Shown here: positions 45,513 to 55,417 of the stretch, one piece after another
Layout of the letters: the number at the start of each line of letters is the position of its first letter
Numbering within the stretch: the stretch's first letter is position 1
Source: an uncultured Kiloniellaceae bacterium
Lineage (GTDB): Bacteria; Pseudomonadota; Alphaproteobacteria; Kiloniellales; Kiloniellaceae
NCBI GenBank assembly: GCA_947500035.1
Contig: CANMQP010000010.1
Coordinates: 248,001-312,000 of the forward strand
DNA length: 64,000 nt
Reading direction: 5' to 3'
Position numbers and translations under genes: made by a program
The notes under the pieces: model-generated
Seen by the model: the letters and a program-made list of their open reading frames with translations, nothing else
Told to the model about the DNA's origin: nothing
Databases searched by the model: none

Positions 45513-45956
45513 TGCTCGACCCTTTTTTCCGACCCGCCCCTGGTAGAACCTGGGCACGGTCAGACTCTGAGGTGCACCTCACAGCGAAACGCACCTGGAA
45601 ACTCTCGCGTCAGTCTGTCGGAAAAGCGTTAAGCGGCGGTTAATCCCGGCACTCCGGCCCAACGGCTATGCTATGCGTGCTTCGATGCGCGAATCCTGCC
45701 TGTTTAATGGAAGATTCTGTGTAAAAAACGGGATAGCAAAGAGGGCATTTCAGAGGCTTTTGAAGCAAAATTCCCGCTTTTGTTGCCTGATGGCCCCGAT
45801 TGCCCTTCAGAGGGCTTCAGATTGCGGCGAATACCTGCTAGAAGGCGCCCTATTGTCGCCATATTGCAGGAATATTTCTTGCGGCTGTTACCCCGCACTT
45901 CCACAAGATACGGTCGGCATCTTCGTTATTTGCATCATCATTTAGGATTCGTGGTC
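45513..45956. other. Intergenic region between the small acidic gene and yebC
   Basis: 444 bases. A perfect 14-bp palindrome TGAGGTGCACCTCA lies at 45568-45581, upstream of the minus-strand small gene. The right half, which lies before yebC, has A/T-rich patches and an open frame without family similarity. No RNA gene seen. Confidence 0.45.
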
Positions 45957-46706
45957 ATGGCGGGCCATTCCAAGTTTAAGAACATCATGCACCGCAAGGG
46001 TGCACAGGACAAAAAGCGCGCGAAGGTGTTCGCGCGTTTGATCCGTGAAATCACGGTTGCCGCGAAATCGGGGTTGCCCGAACCGGACAAAAATCCCCGG
46101 CTGCGTTCAGCGGTGATCGCCGCCCGTGCAGCCAATATGCCCAAGGACAATGTCGATCGTGCAATCAAGCGCGTCGCGCTGGGTGAGGACGATTCGAGCT
46201 ACGAAGAAGTGCGCTATGAGGGCTACGGTCCCGGCGGCGTCGCCCTGATCGTAGAGGCCATGACCGACAACCGGAACCGCACAGCCTCCGAAGTCCGGGC
46301 TGCGTTCAACAAATATGGCGGCAGCCTCGGCGAGACCAATTCGGTGTCTTTCATGTTCGATCATGTCGGGTTGCTTCAGTACCCCGCTAATACGGCATCG
46401 GCAGACGAAATGTTCGAGACTGCGGTCGAGGCCGGCGCAAGTAATGTCGAGTCTTCTGAGGAAGGGCACGAGGTGACCTGCGACCCTGATGATTTCTCGA
46501 GCGTGCGCGACAGCCTGATGGAGTCCTATGGAGATCCGGAGGAGGCCTATCTGGCCTGGAAACCGCAAACTATGACGCCGCTGGATGAGGATAAAGCCCA
46601 GACCATGCTGAAGCTGCTCGATGCTTTGGACGACAGCGACGACGTGCAGCGGGTCTCCGCCAACTTCGAAGTGGCCGATGACGTTCTTGCGCGTCTGACT
46701 GCATGA
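45957..46706 (+). CDS. yebC: YebC/PmpR family (TACO1-like) translation/transcription factor
   Basis: 249 residues with the start [20 protein letters not shown] and [20 protein letters not shown] that define the family. Members act in translation of polyproline stretches or as regulators. The ATG at 45957 is the family start; an in-frame extension upstream has no similarity. Immediately upstream of ruvC, a common arrangement. Confidence 0.95.
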   Translation: MAGHSKFKNIMHRKGAQDKKRAKVFARLIREITVAAKSGLPEPDKNPRLRSAVIAARAANMPKDNVDRAIKRVALGEDDSSYEEVRYEGYGPGGVALIVEAMTDNRNRTASEVRAAFNKYGGSLGETNSVSFMFDHVGLLQYPANTASADEMFETAVEAGASNVESSEEGHEVTCDPDDFSSVRDSLMESYGDPEEAYLAWKPQTMTPLDEDKAQTMLKLLDALDDSDDVQRVSANFEVADDVLARLTA

Positions 46707-46737
46707 CGCGGCGGCAAAGGGAGGTCTGAACGAGTTT

Positions 46738-47337
46738 ATGCGAGTCGTCGGACTTGATCCCGGATTGCGCCACATGGGCTGGGGCATTATAGAAGCGGAA
46801 GGTCACAGCCTCCGCCATATCGCCAATGGCGTCATCAAATCGACTCAGTCGAAAGATCTGGCGCAGCGCCTCGTGGAGCTGCACGACGGGCTAAGTCAGA
46901 TTTTGACCGACTTCGAACCGCAGGAAGCGGCGGTTGAGGTCACGCTGGCCAATAAAAACCCTTCATCGACCCTGAAACTAGGGATGGCGCGCGGCATTGC
47001 ATTGGTGACGCCGGCGCTGGCCGGTTTGCCGGTCGGTGAGTATCTGCCCATGATCGTTAAAAAGGCGGTGGTCGGCACCGGTCATGCGACGAAGGATCAG
47101 GTCGGTATGATGATTGGCCGATTGTTGCCGGGCTGTGAAATCGCGTCCGCGGACTCTGCGGATGCCCTTGCGGTTGCTATCTGTCACGCGCACCAGATTG
47201 CGACGCGGCGGAAATGGACCGCTGGCCAAGAAGACCCGCTTTCCGGCGGCCGATCTTCAGGTCCGAAGCCTGCGGCTAAGATCGGCCGCAAATCTGACGT
47301 GATAGGACGGGCCGACGTGATTGGGCGCGCGCGATGA
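46738..47337 (+). CDS. ruvC: Holliday junction endonuclease RuvC
   Basis: 199 residues. Resolves Holliday junctions. Catalytic Asp in [14 protein letters not shown], Glu in [14 protein letters not shown] and the Asp pair in [13 protein letters not shown]. The C-terminal extension after about 160 is basic. The stop overlaps ruvA by four bases (ATGA). Confidence 0.97.
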   Translation: MRVVGLDPGLRHMGWGIIEAEGHSLRHIANGVIKSTQSKDLAQRLVELHDGLSQILTDFEPQEAAVEVTLANKNPSSTLKLGMARGIALVTPALAGLPVGEYLPMIVKKAVVGTGHATKDQVGMMIGRLLPGCEIASADSADALAVAICHAHQIATRRKWTAGQEDPLSGGRSSGPKPAAKIGRKSDVIGRADVIGRAR

Positions 47338-47954
47338 TCGGCAAGTTGACAGGTAAACTCGATAGCAGTGGCGACGACTGGGCCATGATCGATGTGGGCG
47401 GTGTGGGCTACGTCGTATTCTGTTCCGGACGCACGCTTTCGCGGCTTCCGCTGACGGGCGAGACCACAAGCGTTCTGATCGAAACCCATGTGCGGGAAGA
47501 TCACATCCATCTTTACGGCTTCATCGACCAGGGCGAGCGGGACTGGTACCGTCTTTTGAGCACGGTGCAGGGCGTCGGTGCGAAGATGGCGCTGTCCATC
47601 CTCTCTACTCTTGGGCCGGAAGAACTGCTGCAGGCCATCGCCGCGCAGGACAAAACGTCACTGACAAGGGCTAGTGGCGTCGGTCCGAAGATTGCCGGGC
47701 GCATCGCTTCCGAACTCAAGGAGAAAGCCGGTGGCATCGCCTTGGGCAACATGGCCGCGGATCTGACAGGCTCGATATCGCATGTGGCGGCGCCCGCCGG
47801 CGGTTTGTCGGAGGACGCGATTTCAGCGTTGGTCAATCTCGGTTACCGCCGCGCCGACGCTTTTGGAGCTGTCGGCAAAGCCGTGCATGAACTGGGCAAG
47901 GACGCGCCGGTTGAGTCCTTAATCCGGATTGGCTTGAGGGAGCTGTCGTCATGA
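47334..47954 (+). CDS. ruvA: Holliday junction helicase subunit RuvA
   Basis: 206 residues. Tetrameric DNA-binding subunit with the N-terminal OB fold ([20 protein letters not shown]), helix-hairpin-helix ([15 protein letters not shown] and [15 protein letters not shown]) and C-terminal domain III that binds RuvB. Overlaps ruvC and ruvB by four bases each. Confidence 0.97.
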   Translation: MIGKLTGKLDSSGDDWAMIDVGGVGYVVFCSGRTLSRLPLTGETTSVLIETHVREDHIHLYGFIDQGERDWYRLLSTVQGVGAKMALSILSTLGPEELLQAIAAQDKTSLTRASGVGPKIAGRIASELKEKAGGIALGNMAADLTGSISHVAAPAGGLSEDAISALVNLGYRRADAFGAVGKAVHELGKDAPVESLIRIGLRELSS

Positions 47955-49015
47955 CCGACGAGCGGATCATAGCTCCTGACTTCGCCCAGGGCGATACGCC
48001 CGAGCAAAGCCTGCGTCCTTTATCACTGGCAGACTTTGTCGGGCAAAAGAAACTGAGATCAAACCTCAGTGTCTTCATCGAGGCCGCGCGCGGCCGGGGC
48101 GACGCATTGGACCATGTCCTGTTCTTCGGTCCTCCGGGCCTAGGCAAAACCACGCTGTCTCAAGTGGTGGCTCGGGAAATGGGTGTCGGCTTCCGCGCAA
48201 CCTCCGGTCCCGTGATCGCCAAGGCCGGCGATTTGGCTGCGATCCTGACTAACCTGCAGCCGCACGACGTTCTTTTCATCGATGAGATCCATCGTCTCTC
48301 GCCCGCGGTTGAGGAAATTCTCTATCCGGCGATGGAGGATTTTCAACTTGATCTGATTATCGGCGAAGGTCCGGCTGCCCGTTCAGTCCGCATCGACCTG
48401 CCGCCTTTTACATTGGTTGGCGCGACGACGCGTTCAGGCCTGATCACCACACCGTTGCGCGAACGCTTCGGGATTCCCCTACGCCTGCAGTTCTACGAAC
48501 CTGACGAACTGGAACGGATCGTCTCGCGCGGCGCCGGTATTCTGGGCATCGACATGTCGAGTGATGGGGCGTTGGAAATCGCCCGGCGCTCACGCGGGAC
48601 GCCGCGCGTTGCAGGACGTCTCCTGCGCCGGGTCCGGGATTTTGCCGCGGTTGACGGCGCGGCCACGATTGACGCGAAAGCGGCGGATGCAGCCCTGCGC
48701 CGGCTGGATATCGACGAGCGCGGTTTGGATTCCATGGACCGCCGGTATTTGCGCAACATTGCGGAGAATTACAGCGGCGGTCCCGTCGGCGTCGAGACCA
48801 TGGCGGCGGCGCTGTCGGAACAGCGCGATGTCCTGGAAGATGTCATCGAGCCCTACCTTATCCAGCAGGGACTCCTGCAGCGCACGCCACGGGGACGGGT
48901 TTTGGCTTCGGCGGGCTACAGCTATCTTGGGCTCGAGGTGCCTGCGGTGCTCAGCTCGCAGTTTGATCTTCTGGCCGGAAACGGGAGCGTCGGGGACACG
49001 GAGGAGCTGCCGTGA
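47951..49015 (+). CDS. ruvB: Holliday junction branch migration ATPase RuvB
   Basis: 354 residues. AAA+ motor: Walker [10 protein letters not shown], Walker [11 protein letters not shown], sensor 1 GATTRSG and the arginine finger region TPLRERFG. The stop overlaps the GTG of ybgC by four bases. Confidence 0.97.
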   Translation: MTDERIIAPDFAQGDTPEQSLRPLSLADFVGQKKLRSNLSVFIEAARGRGDALDHVLFFGPPGLGKTTLSQVVAREMGVGFRATSGPVIAKAGDLAAILTNLQPHDVLFIDEIHRLSPAVEEILYPAMEDFQLDLIIGEGPAARSVRIDLPPFTLVGATTRSGLITTPLRERFGIPLRLQFYEPDELERIVSRGAGILGIDMSSDGALEIARRSRGTPRVAGRLLRRVRDFAAVDGAATIDAKAADAALRRLDIDERGLDSMDRRYLRNIAENYSGGPVGVETMAAALSEQRDVLEDVIEPYLIQQGLLQRTPRGRVLASAGYSYLGLEVPAVLSSQFDLLAGNGSVGDTEELP

Positions 49016-49536
49016 CCGCGCTGCCGGAGACGCTCCCCTCAATTGAAACGGGCCAGTCGAGTCCGGCCGGCGGGTACATCGCAGGTGCCGAGTTCCGCCT
49101 GCCGATGCGTGTCTACTATGAGGACACGGACGCGGGTGGGATTGTCTACCACGCGAACTACCTGAAGTTTGCCGAGCGTGCACGTACAGAGATGCTTCGG
49201 ATCGCCGGCGTTAACCAAACAGACATCCGTAATGACTATGACCTAGTGTTCGCCGTACGGAGTTGCGCGATCGAGTATTTGAGACCGGCAACGCTGGACG
49301 ACAGTCTTGAAGTGCGCTCCCGCGTCGAGCGCATGGGCGGAGCGTCCGTTGAAATCCTGCAGGATGTATGGCGAGACGACCTCTGCCTTGCAAAGTTGAA
49401 AATCAGGATCGTCTGCCTGCGTGGCGAAGGCCCGGGCGGTGAAGGAATGCGTCCCGGACGCATTCCGGAGCCGGTGCAGGTTGCCCTGAAACGATTTGAG
49501 AGTGGAAATATGACAACCTCGGTTGGGGGAAGTTGA
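49012..49536 (+). CDS. ybgC: Tol-Pal system-associated acyl-CoA thioesterase
   Basis: 174 residues, hotdog fold; [28 protein letters not shown] carries the catalytic Asp and His. The GTG start overlaps ruvB (GTGA). Heads the tol cluster as in most proteobacteria; it hydrolyses acyl-CoA and is linked to phospholipid metabolism at the membrane. Confidence 0.95.
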   Translation: MTALPETLPSIETGQSSPAGGYIAGAEFRLPMRVYYEDTDAGGIVYHANYLKFAERARTEMLRIAGVNQTDIRNDYDLVFAVRSCAIEYLRPATLDDSLEVRSRVERMGGASVEILQDVWRDDLCLAKLKIRIVCLRGEGPGGEGMRPGRIPEPVQVALKRFESGNMTTSVGGS

Positions 49537-50264
49537 TGGAAAACGAAACGGTGGAAGCGGTCGGACTGGCCGGATCCGTTGCACATGACCTGACGGTATG
49601 GGGCTTGTTCTTGCAGGCCGACATCGTCGTGAAGATCGTTATGGTTATGCTTCTTGTTGCCTCGGTCTGGTCTTGGGCGATCATCTTCGAAAAGACGCTG
49701 AAGATGCGCCGGCTGCGCAGTCTTGCGGAGCAGTTCGAGGAGGCTTTCTGGTCTGGTGGGTCCCTGGATGATCTCTACGACCGAATCGATAAGCGGCCAC
49801 CGGATCCGATGTCTTCGCTTTTCGTTTCCGCCATGCGCGAGTGGCGCCGCTCAAGCTCCAAGGGCCTTGGCGTAAGCGATCAGACCCGCCTTAGTCTCCA
49901 GCAGCGCATTGAGCGTGTGATGGATATCTCGCTGGGGCGCGAGATGGAACGGCTTGAGCGGCACATGATCTTCCTCGCATCCGTCGGCGCGTCCGCGCCT
50001 TTCATCGGACTGTTTGGAACCGTTTGGGGCATCATGAATGCCTTCACGTCGATTGCTGCCTCCAAGAACACAAGCCTGGCCGTGGTCGCCCCCGGTATCG
50101 CGGAGGCCCTCTTCGCGACAGCCCTGGGTTTGGTGGCCGCGATACCCGCGGTCATCGCCTACAACAAGATCTCGACCGATCTTGGACGCTATGGCGGCCG
50201 CCTCGAAGCTTTCGCCGGTGAGTTTGGCGCTATCCTCTCGCGGCAACTCGAGGAGAAACCCTAG
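49536..50264 (+). CDS. tolQ: Tol-Pal system proton channel protein TolQ
   Basis: 242 residues with three membrane helices (first near 25-45; FIGLFGTVWGIMNAF and ATALGLVAAIPAVIAYNK are helices 2 and 3). With TolR it uses proton flow to energise TolA. The ATG at 49536 shares a base with the ybgC stop (TGATG) and has a GGGGGA site; an in-frame TTG one codon earlier is less likely. Confidence 0.96.
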   Translation: MENETVEAVGLAGSVAHDLTVWGLFLQADIVVKIVMVMLLVASVWSWAIIFEKTLKMRRLRSLAEQFEEAFWSGGSLDDLYDRIDKRPPDPMSSLFVSAMREWRRSSSKGLGVSDQTRLSLQQRIERVMDISLGREMERLERHMIFLASVGASAPFIGLFGTVWGIMNAFTSIAASKNTSLAVVAPGIAEALFATALGLVAAIPAVIAYNKISTDLGRYGGRLEAFAGEFGAILSRQLEEKP

Positions 50265-50266
50265 CC

Positions 50267-50761
50267 ATGGCAGGCCAGATGCAGGGCCCGGGCCGGAGCG
50301 GCCGGGGTTGGAGATCGCGCCGATATCAGCCTTTGAGCGACATCAATGTCACACCCTTCGTCGATGTAATGCTCGTGCTGCTGATCGTCTTCATGGTCAC
50401 GGCGCCGCTGTTGACTGTGGGTGTGCCGGTCGATTTGCCAAAGGCGAAGGCCCAGACGCTTTCCGATCCGGATGAGCCTCTGGTTGTATCGGTCAACGCG
50501 CAAGGAGCCTTGTTTGTCCAAGACACGGAAGTGGAGATCGGCAATCTGGTGCCGCGTCTGGTCGCAATCACCGAGAACAAGCCCGATACCCGGATCTTTG
50601 TGCGGGGCGACCGTAGCATCGACTACGGCCGGGTGATGGAAGTCATGTCGACGGTGAATTCAGCGGGCTTTACACGCGTCGCGCTGATTGCGGAATTGCC
50701 GAGTGGATCTTCGCCGGCTGAACCGGCGGCTGACTCCCCCGGCGACACGGAAAGCCGCTAG
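50267..50761 (+). CDS. tolR: Tol-Pal system protein TolR
   Basis: 164 residues. One membrane helix with the proton-binding Asp in [19 protein letters not shown] and a periplasmic domain that binds peptidoglycan. The C-terminal end is Ser/Pro-rich. Two bases after tolQ. Confidence 0.96.
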   Translation: MAGQMQGPGRSGRGWRSRRYQPLSDINVTPFVDVMLVLLIVFMVTAPLLTVGVPVDLPKAKAQTLSDPDEPLVVSVNAQGALFVQDTEVEIGNLVPRLVAITENKPDTRIFVRGDRSIDYGRVMEVMSTVNSAGFTRVALIAELPSGSSPAEPAADSPGDTESR

Positions 50762-50778
50762 GAGTATTACGAGCGGGT

Positions 50779-51756
50779 ATGCGCAACGGGACCATCTTTT
50801 CGATCCTCTTCCACGCGGTTGTGATTACCGCGTTGGCCGTTGGTCTGCCGACGTTTGTGTCGCCTTTGCCGCCCATTACAAATGTGCCGGTCGAGTTGGT
50901 CACGCTTGCTGAGCTGGAAGCTGCAAGCGAGAAGCAACCTGATCCGGAGCCGGAGCCGGTTGCCAAAGAGGAAGCGCCAGAGCCAGAGCCGGAGAAGGAA
51001 GAGACGCCGCCGCCACCGGATCCCAAACCCACGCCCGCACCAGTTCCGGAGCCTGAGCCCGTTCGCGAGCCAGAACCGGAGCCGGAGCCAGAACCTGAAC
51101 CCGAGCCCGAGCCGGAGCCAGAACCTGAGCCCGAGCCGGAACCCGAACCCGAGCCGGAACCCGAACCCGAGCCGGAACCCGAGCCAGAGCCCGAACCAGA
51201 ACCAGAACCTGAGCCGGAAGTTCAATCAAAACCGGTGCCGCCGAAACCCCGGTCGAAGCCAAAGATCAATCTGGCTCAAAACGAGCCACCGAAGGAAGAG
51301 AAGCCTGAAGAGCCGCCCGCGGACGCTCTGACGTCTATCCTGCGCAACGTCGAGAAGCTGAAAAAGCAACCGGCGCAAAAGGCGCAAACCGCGACGGCGC
51401 CCGAGGTTGCCGAGCAGGCCCGGCCGCAACAACAGGTCAGCCGGATAGCGCAAGAGGGTATTGCCCGTGCCATCCGGCAGCAGATTCAGCGTTGCTGGCG
51501 TCTGGACCCGGGCGCGCAGCAGGCGGAAGATCTCGTCGTCGAGATCCGGATTACGCTCCGGCGCGACGGCACTCTGGTTTCGGCCGACGTCGTCAACCTC
51601 ACGAGAATGTTTGGCGACGCGTACTTTCGAAGCGCTGCGGAAAACGCGCGGCGTGCTATACAAGCTTGCAGTCCTTACAAGTTGCCTGTGAGCGAGTATG
51701 AAGTTTGGCGTGTGATCAATCTGAAGTTCGATCCAAGAGAGATGTTTGGCACATGA
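50779..51756 (+). CDS. tolA: Tol-Pal system protein TolA with Glu-Pro repeat
   Basis: 325 residues: an N-terminal membrane helix (about 8-28), then a periplasmic linker with 25 uninterrupted Glu-Pro dipeptides (50 residues, 51067-51216), a helical part and a C-terminal TolA domain (about 215-325) with [10 protein letters not shown] and [18 protein letters not shown]. Links TolQR in the inner membrane to TolB/Pal. The linker is not the Ala/Lys-rich helix of E. coli but a stiff extended polymer. Its stop overlaps tolB by four bases. Confidence 0.93.
   Translation: MRNGTIFSILFHAVVITALAVGLPTFVSPLPPITNVPVELVTLAELEAASEKQPDPEPEPVAKEEAPEPEPEKEETPPPPDPKPTPAPVPEPEPVREPEPEPEPEPEPEPEPEPEPEPEPEPEPEPEPEPEPEPEPEPEPEPEPEPEVQSKPVPPKPRSKPKINLAQNEPPKEEKPEEPPADALTSILRNVEKLKKQPAQKAQTATAPEVAEQARPQQQVSRIAQEGIARAIRQQIQRCWRLDPGAQQAEDLVVEIRITLRRDGTLVSADVVNLTRMFGDAYFRSAAENARRAIQACSPYKLPVSEYEVWRVINLKFDPREMFGT
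51067..51216 (+). repeat. Glu-Pro codon repeat within tolA
   Basis: 25 consecutive Glu-Pro codon pairs. Codons vary between GAG/GAA and CCA/CCG/CCC/CCT, which indicates old expansion with selection at the protein level rather than fresh slippage. Confidence 0.95.
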
Positions 51757-53108
51757 TGAAGAACCGACTTTCCTCGACCCGCCTGTTCGCCGTGCTGGCG
51801 ATCTTCTCCACCATCACTGCAGTGATGATGGCGCAGGGGCAACCCGCTCGGGCACAGCTCAACGTAGACATCACGCAAGGCTTCGTGGAGCCCTTGCCGA
51901 TTGCCGTCTCCGATTTCTACGGCGCGACGCCCGAAGAACAGCTGATCGGGCATGACGTGGCCGAAGTGGTGGCTGCGGATCTGGAGCGTTCGGGCTTGTT
52001 CCGGCCGATCGATAAAGGCGCATTCATTCAGGACCCTGCGGCCTTGAGAAATGTGCCGAGGTTCGGTGACTGGCGTGTGATCAATGCCCAGGCGCTGGTC
52101 AGCGGGACGGCCGAGCTGCAAGAGGATGGCCGCTTGCGGGTTGAATTCCGTCTCTGGGACGTCTTTGGAGAGGGACAGTTGACGGCCTTCGCTTACACGG
52201 TGCCGCCGTCGATCTGGCGCCGTGTCGCGCACATCATTGCCGACAACGTCTACAAGCGGCTGACCGGCGAAGAAGGCTACTTCGATTCGCGGATCGTCTA
52301 CATTGCCGAGAGCGGTCCGCAGAATCGGCGTCAGAAGCGCCTGGCCATCATGGACCAGGACGGTTTCAATCATCAGTTCCTGACCGACGGCAGCAACCTC
52401 GTATTGACGCCGCGCTTCTCACCTTCTCTGCAGGAAATAACCTATCTGGCCTACGTCAATCGTGTGCCGCGCGTCTATCTTCTCAATCTGAATACCGGAC
52501 AGCAGGAAGTACTGGGTGACTTCCCGGGCATGACCTTTGCCCCGCGCTTCTCGCCTGACGGCAATGCCGTGGTGATGAGCCTCGCGCAGCAGGGCAACAC
52601 CGAAATCTATCGAATGGATCTCCGGACCCGGCAGGTCACACGTTTAACACGGCACCCCGCGATCGACACGTCGCCGTCTTATTCGCCCGATTCGCGGCAA
52701 ATTGTTTTCAATTCCGACCGTGGCGGCTCGCAACAGCTTTATGTCATGAACGCTGATGGCTCCGGTGTGCAGAGGATTTCCTTCAACCAAGGACGCTATG
52801 CGACTCCGGTCTGGTCGCCGCGGGGCGATCTGATTGCCTTCACACGAATGAGCGGCGGCACTTTTTATATAGGTGTTATGCGGCCTGACGGCAGTGGTGA
52901 ACGAATGCTTGCCGAGGGCTTCCTGGTCGAGGGGCCAACCTGGGCGCCAAACGGTCGTGTGTTATCGTTCTATCGTCAGATGCCAGCGGATGCGCGGGGA
53001 AAACAGGTTACCAAACTCTTTACGATCGATCTTACCGGTTTCAACGAGCGCGAGGTTGCGACACCGATTGACGGTTCCGACCCGGCGTGGTCCCCCTTGA
53101 TTCAATAG
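51753..53108 (+). CDS. tolB: Tol-Pal system periplasmic protein TolB
   Basis: 451 residues with a Sec signal peptide (cleavage after PARA, before QLNVDITQG), an N-terminal alpha/beta domain and a six-bladed beta-propeller with repeated [11 protein letters not shown]-type motifs. Binds Pal and, when free, TolA. The ATG overlaps the tolA stop (ATGA). Confidence 0.96.
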   Translation: MMKNRLSSTRLFAVLAIFSTITAVMMAQGQPARAQLNVDITQGFVEPLPIAVSDFYGATPEEQLIGHDVAEVVAADLERSGLFRPIDKGAFIQDPAALRNVPRFGDWRVINAQALVSGTAELQEDGRLRVEFRLWDVFGEGQLTAFAYTVPPSIWRRVAHIIADNVYKRLTGEEGYFDSRIVYIAESGPQNRRQKRLAIMDQDGFNHQFLTDGSNLVLTPRFSPSLQEITYLAYVNRVPRVYLLNLNTGQQEVLGDFPGMTFAPRFSPDGNAVVMSLAQQGNTEIYRMDLRTRQVTRLTRHPAIDTSPSYSPDSRQIVFNSDRGGSQQLYVMNADGSGVQRISFNQGRYATPVWSPRGDLIAFTRMSGGTFYIGVMRPDGSGERMLAEGFLVEGPTWAPNGRVLSFYRQMPADARGKQVTKLFTIDLTGFNEREVATPIDGSDPAWSPLIQ

Positions 53109-53137
53109 GTTGTGGCCGGTATATTACGTGGAACTTT

Positions 53138-53154
53138 ACCGGTAGTTAACCGGT
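53138..53154. repeat. Paired ACCGGT sites before pal
   Basis: Two ACCGGT hexamers separated by AGTTA, each self-complementary, about 100 bases before pal. Could be an operator; no more evidence. Confidence 0.35.
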
Positions 53155-53187
53155 GATGGGGGATGTATTCTTTCTAAGGGGGCCTCA

Positions 53188-53262
53188 ATGAAGACCGGTA
53201 GCAGGCCTGACCTTGTTCATAGGATTCCGGGGATGTCTCGAGAGGGCACAATATGCGTTTAA
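53188..53262 (+). CDS. Possible leader peptide overlapping the pal start
   Basis: A 24-codon frame (MKTGSRPDLVHRIPGMSREG then four residues) with a strong AAGGGGG site (53176-53182, 5 bases from ATG). Its stop TAA at 53260-53262 lies inside the pal frame, ten bases past the pal ATG. No family; possibly a translated leader that affects pal translation. Confidence 0.35.
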   Translation: MKTGSRPDLVHRIPGMSREGTICV

Positions 53263-53771
53263 AGTTCCTCACTCTCATCGCAGCAGCATCGCTGCTGGGT
53301 GCTTGTGCAAGCGATCCAGAAACTTCCAACACTGGTACAGGTGGCGGAGCCGCCGCTCCTGCAACAAATAACTCTGCTGGAGCTACTCAGGAATCCGCTA
53401 TTCAAGGTCCGACTCCTGGTACCCAGGAGCATCTGACTGTGAATGTCGGTGACCGCGTTTTCTTTGACACCGACAAGAGTGACCTCACGGCAGACAGTCG
53501 TGAAGTGCTCGAGAAAGTGGCTGTCTGGATGAACAGCTATCCTGTCGCAACCGTGACCGTCGAAGGTCACGCCGACGAGCGCGGGACACGTGAGTACAAC
53601 TTGGCCCTCGGTGAGCGCCGGGCGAACTCGGTAAGCGATTACCTTGCTGCGCTTGGTGTCAATCCCAACCGGCTGCAGACCGTCAGCTTCGGCAAAGAGC
53701 AGCCAGCTGTTCTTGGTTCGAACGAAGAAGCCTGGGCCCAGAACCGCCGCGGCGTGTTCAAGGTCAACTGA
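53253..53771 (+). CDS. pal: Peptidoglycan-associated lipoprotein Pal
   Basis: 172 residues. Lipoprotein signal with lipobox LGAC, Cys18 lipidated. A Ser/Thr/Gly-rich spacer (about 25-55) then an OmpA-like domain with VFFDTDKSDLTADSREVL, VEGHADERGTREYNLALGERRA. Anchors the outer membrane to peptidoglycan. Its own AGAGGG site is six bases before the ATG. Confidence 0.97.
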   Translation: MRLKFLTLIAAASLLGACASDPETSNTGTGGGAAAPATNNSAGATQESAIQGPTPGTQEHLTVNVGDRVFFDTDKSDLTADSREVLEKVAVWMNSYPVATVTVEGHADERGTREYNLALGERRANSVSDYLAALGVNPNRLQTVSFGKEQPAVLGSNEEAWAQNRRGVFKVN

Positions 53772-54171
53772 GCTTCGGGTCTATCCGATTGGTTTCGCCC
53801 GCCTCCGAATTCTAAATCCGGGGGCGGGCGTTGCTATTTCTGCAGACGCGTTTAGACGTGGATGACGAAGCGCCATATTTCTGACAAGAAATTTGGCTCT
53901 AAGTGGTGATCGCTTCGGAATGCTGTTCCGGGACTGCGTGAGCGTGGGATGTAATAGCCTTCAGCGGATTGACCTGAGACTATTGGTCAAGGGCAGTTGT
54001 CAGAAATGTGGCCGCAGGCCTTTATGGTTCGGCACAGCTCTTTCTGCGAAGACGTGATACCGCAAACGGGCCGAGCTGTCGGCAATATAGGCTCGTCTGT
54101 TGATCCCGTCGTAGAAAACCTGTCTTACAGACACTGAGTCCTGCAATTCGGAAGTCTTCTGATCAGGACGG
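53772..54171. other. Intergenic region between pal and cpoB
   Basis: 400 bases without a gene. A terminator-like hairpin (53796-53830) follows pal; then an inverted repeat GCCATATTTCT/AGAAATTTGGC (53872-53897, one mismatch) and TTGACC/GGTCAA at about 53970. Presumably also contains the cpoB promoter. Confidence 0.5.
53796..53830 (+). terminator. Terminator-like hairpin after pal
   Basis: CGCCCGCC/GGCGGGCG 8-bp stem extended by CCG/CGG, followed by TTGCTATTTCT. The T-run is weak. Confidence 0.6.
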
Positions 54172-55230
54172 ATGAGAAACATGAAACTCTTCAACGATCG
54201 TTTTTCGAAATCAGGCAGTCAACATTCCCTAAGCCAATCCCTGCGGCGTGTCGCCGTTGCAGCAATCCTGGTGAGCGGTGTTGCGGTTGCATCAATGGCC
54301 TCCGGGATCACATCCCTTGCCGCACAGGACTCTCTGAATGCGCAGGTCGAACGCCTGCAGCGCGAGCTGACGGCGTTGCAGCGGCAGGTGTATCGTGGCG
54401 AAGCGCCTCCGGCAGGTGCCGCCGCCGCGACGGGGGGTGATCTGTCTGGGACGCAGGCGGCGCGAATCGAGTTACGCTTGTCGCAGTTCGAATCCGAGCT
54501 GCGGTCTTTGACGGGACAAGTGGAGCAGTTCGGATTTAAGATCAATCAGGTGGGCAAGCGGCTCGACAGTCTCGTCGCTGACGTCGACCTCCGACTTCAG
54601 AATCTTGAGCAGCGCGTCGATGGCGGTGCGGCTGTTTCCGATAACTCCGGTGCTGCGGGTGCGGGCACGGCGTCTGCAGGCGGAGCGCCGGCACCGCAGA
54701 CCGGTGGCGCGCCCGGAACACTCGGCGTGATCAATCAGGGTGACCTGCAGCAGTTTCAGAACAACCAGACTTCAGGTGACGCTGCGCAGGCGGGAGCTGC
54801 CGGCGGAGCGGCACAGACCGCGGCTGCGGGGGCTCTGCCCGGCGGCACGCCACAGGAGCAGTACAGTTACGCCTTCAGCCTTCTGCGCCAGGCTCAATAC
54901 AATGAGGCGGAGCAGGCGTTGCGTGTCTTTGTCGAACAGAATCCCGAAGACCCGCTGGCAGGAAACGCCAAGTACTGGCTTGGCGAGACCTATTACGTGC
55001 GTGGCGACTATCAACAGTCTGCGGTGATCTTTGCTGAGGCCTACCAGCAGTATCCGAACAATACGAAGGCGCCGGATAACCTCCTGAAGCTGGGCATGTC
55101 TTTGGGGGCTCTTGGCAACACGGCGGATGCTTGCGGCACCTTTGCCGAGCTGCTCAAACGCTATCCCCAGGCCCCTGCGACGGTTCAGCGGCGGACCCAG
55201 CAGGAGCAGGAGCGTTATTCCTGCTCTTGA
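54172..55230 (+). CDS. cpoB: Tol-Pal associated protein CpoB (YbgF)
   Basis: 352 residues. Signal peptide (about 30-52, ending SLAAQ), an N-terminal coiled coil (LNAQVERLQRELTALQRQ), a Gly/Ala-rich linker and C-terminal TPR repeats with AKYWLGETYYVRGDYQQSA. Coordinates Tol with peptidoglycan synthesis during constriction. A second in-frame ATG at 54181 is possible. Confidence 0.92.
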   Translation: MRNMKLFNDRFSKSGSQHSLSQSLRRVAVAAILVSGVAVASMASGITSLAAQDSLNAQVERLQRELTALQRQVYRGEAPPAGAAAATGGDLSGTQAARIELRLSQFESELRSLTGQVEQFGFKINQVGKRLDSLVADVDLRLQNLEQRVDGGAAVSDNSGAAGAGTASAGGAPAPQTGGAPGTLGVINQGDLQQFQNNQTSGDAAQAGAAGGAAQTAAAGALPGGTPQEQYSYAFSLLRQAQYNEAEQALRVFVEQNPEDPLAGNAKYWLGETYYVRGDYQQSAVIFAEAYQQYPNNTKAPDNLLKLGMSLGALGNTADACGTFAELLKRYPQAPATVQRRTQQEQERYSCS

Positions 55231-55417
55231 GTACCCGGCTTGGAAACACGATGCCGGGAGGCAGTTCGTTTCTAACGTCTGCAGACTCAGGCTGTGCCTT
55301 TCCGGCGGTGATGGCTTGCAGGGGTGTTTATGGCCCTGTTGTCAGTTTGTCAGGGCCATGTCCTTGAAGCGGTTGTCGTTTCAGTTGTTCCTCTGACCAG
55401 TGAGTGGCGGGGCGAAG

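Noticed and set aside
51067-51216. CRISPR-like or satellite repeat
   Set aside because: The repeat is in frame inside tolA and codes for Glu-Pro; there are no spacers.
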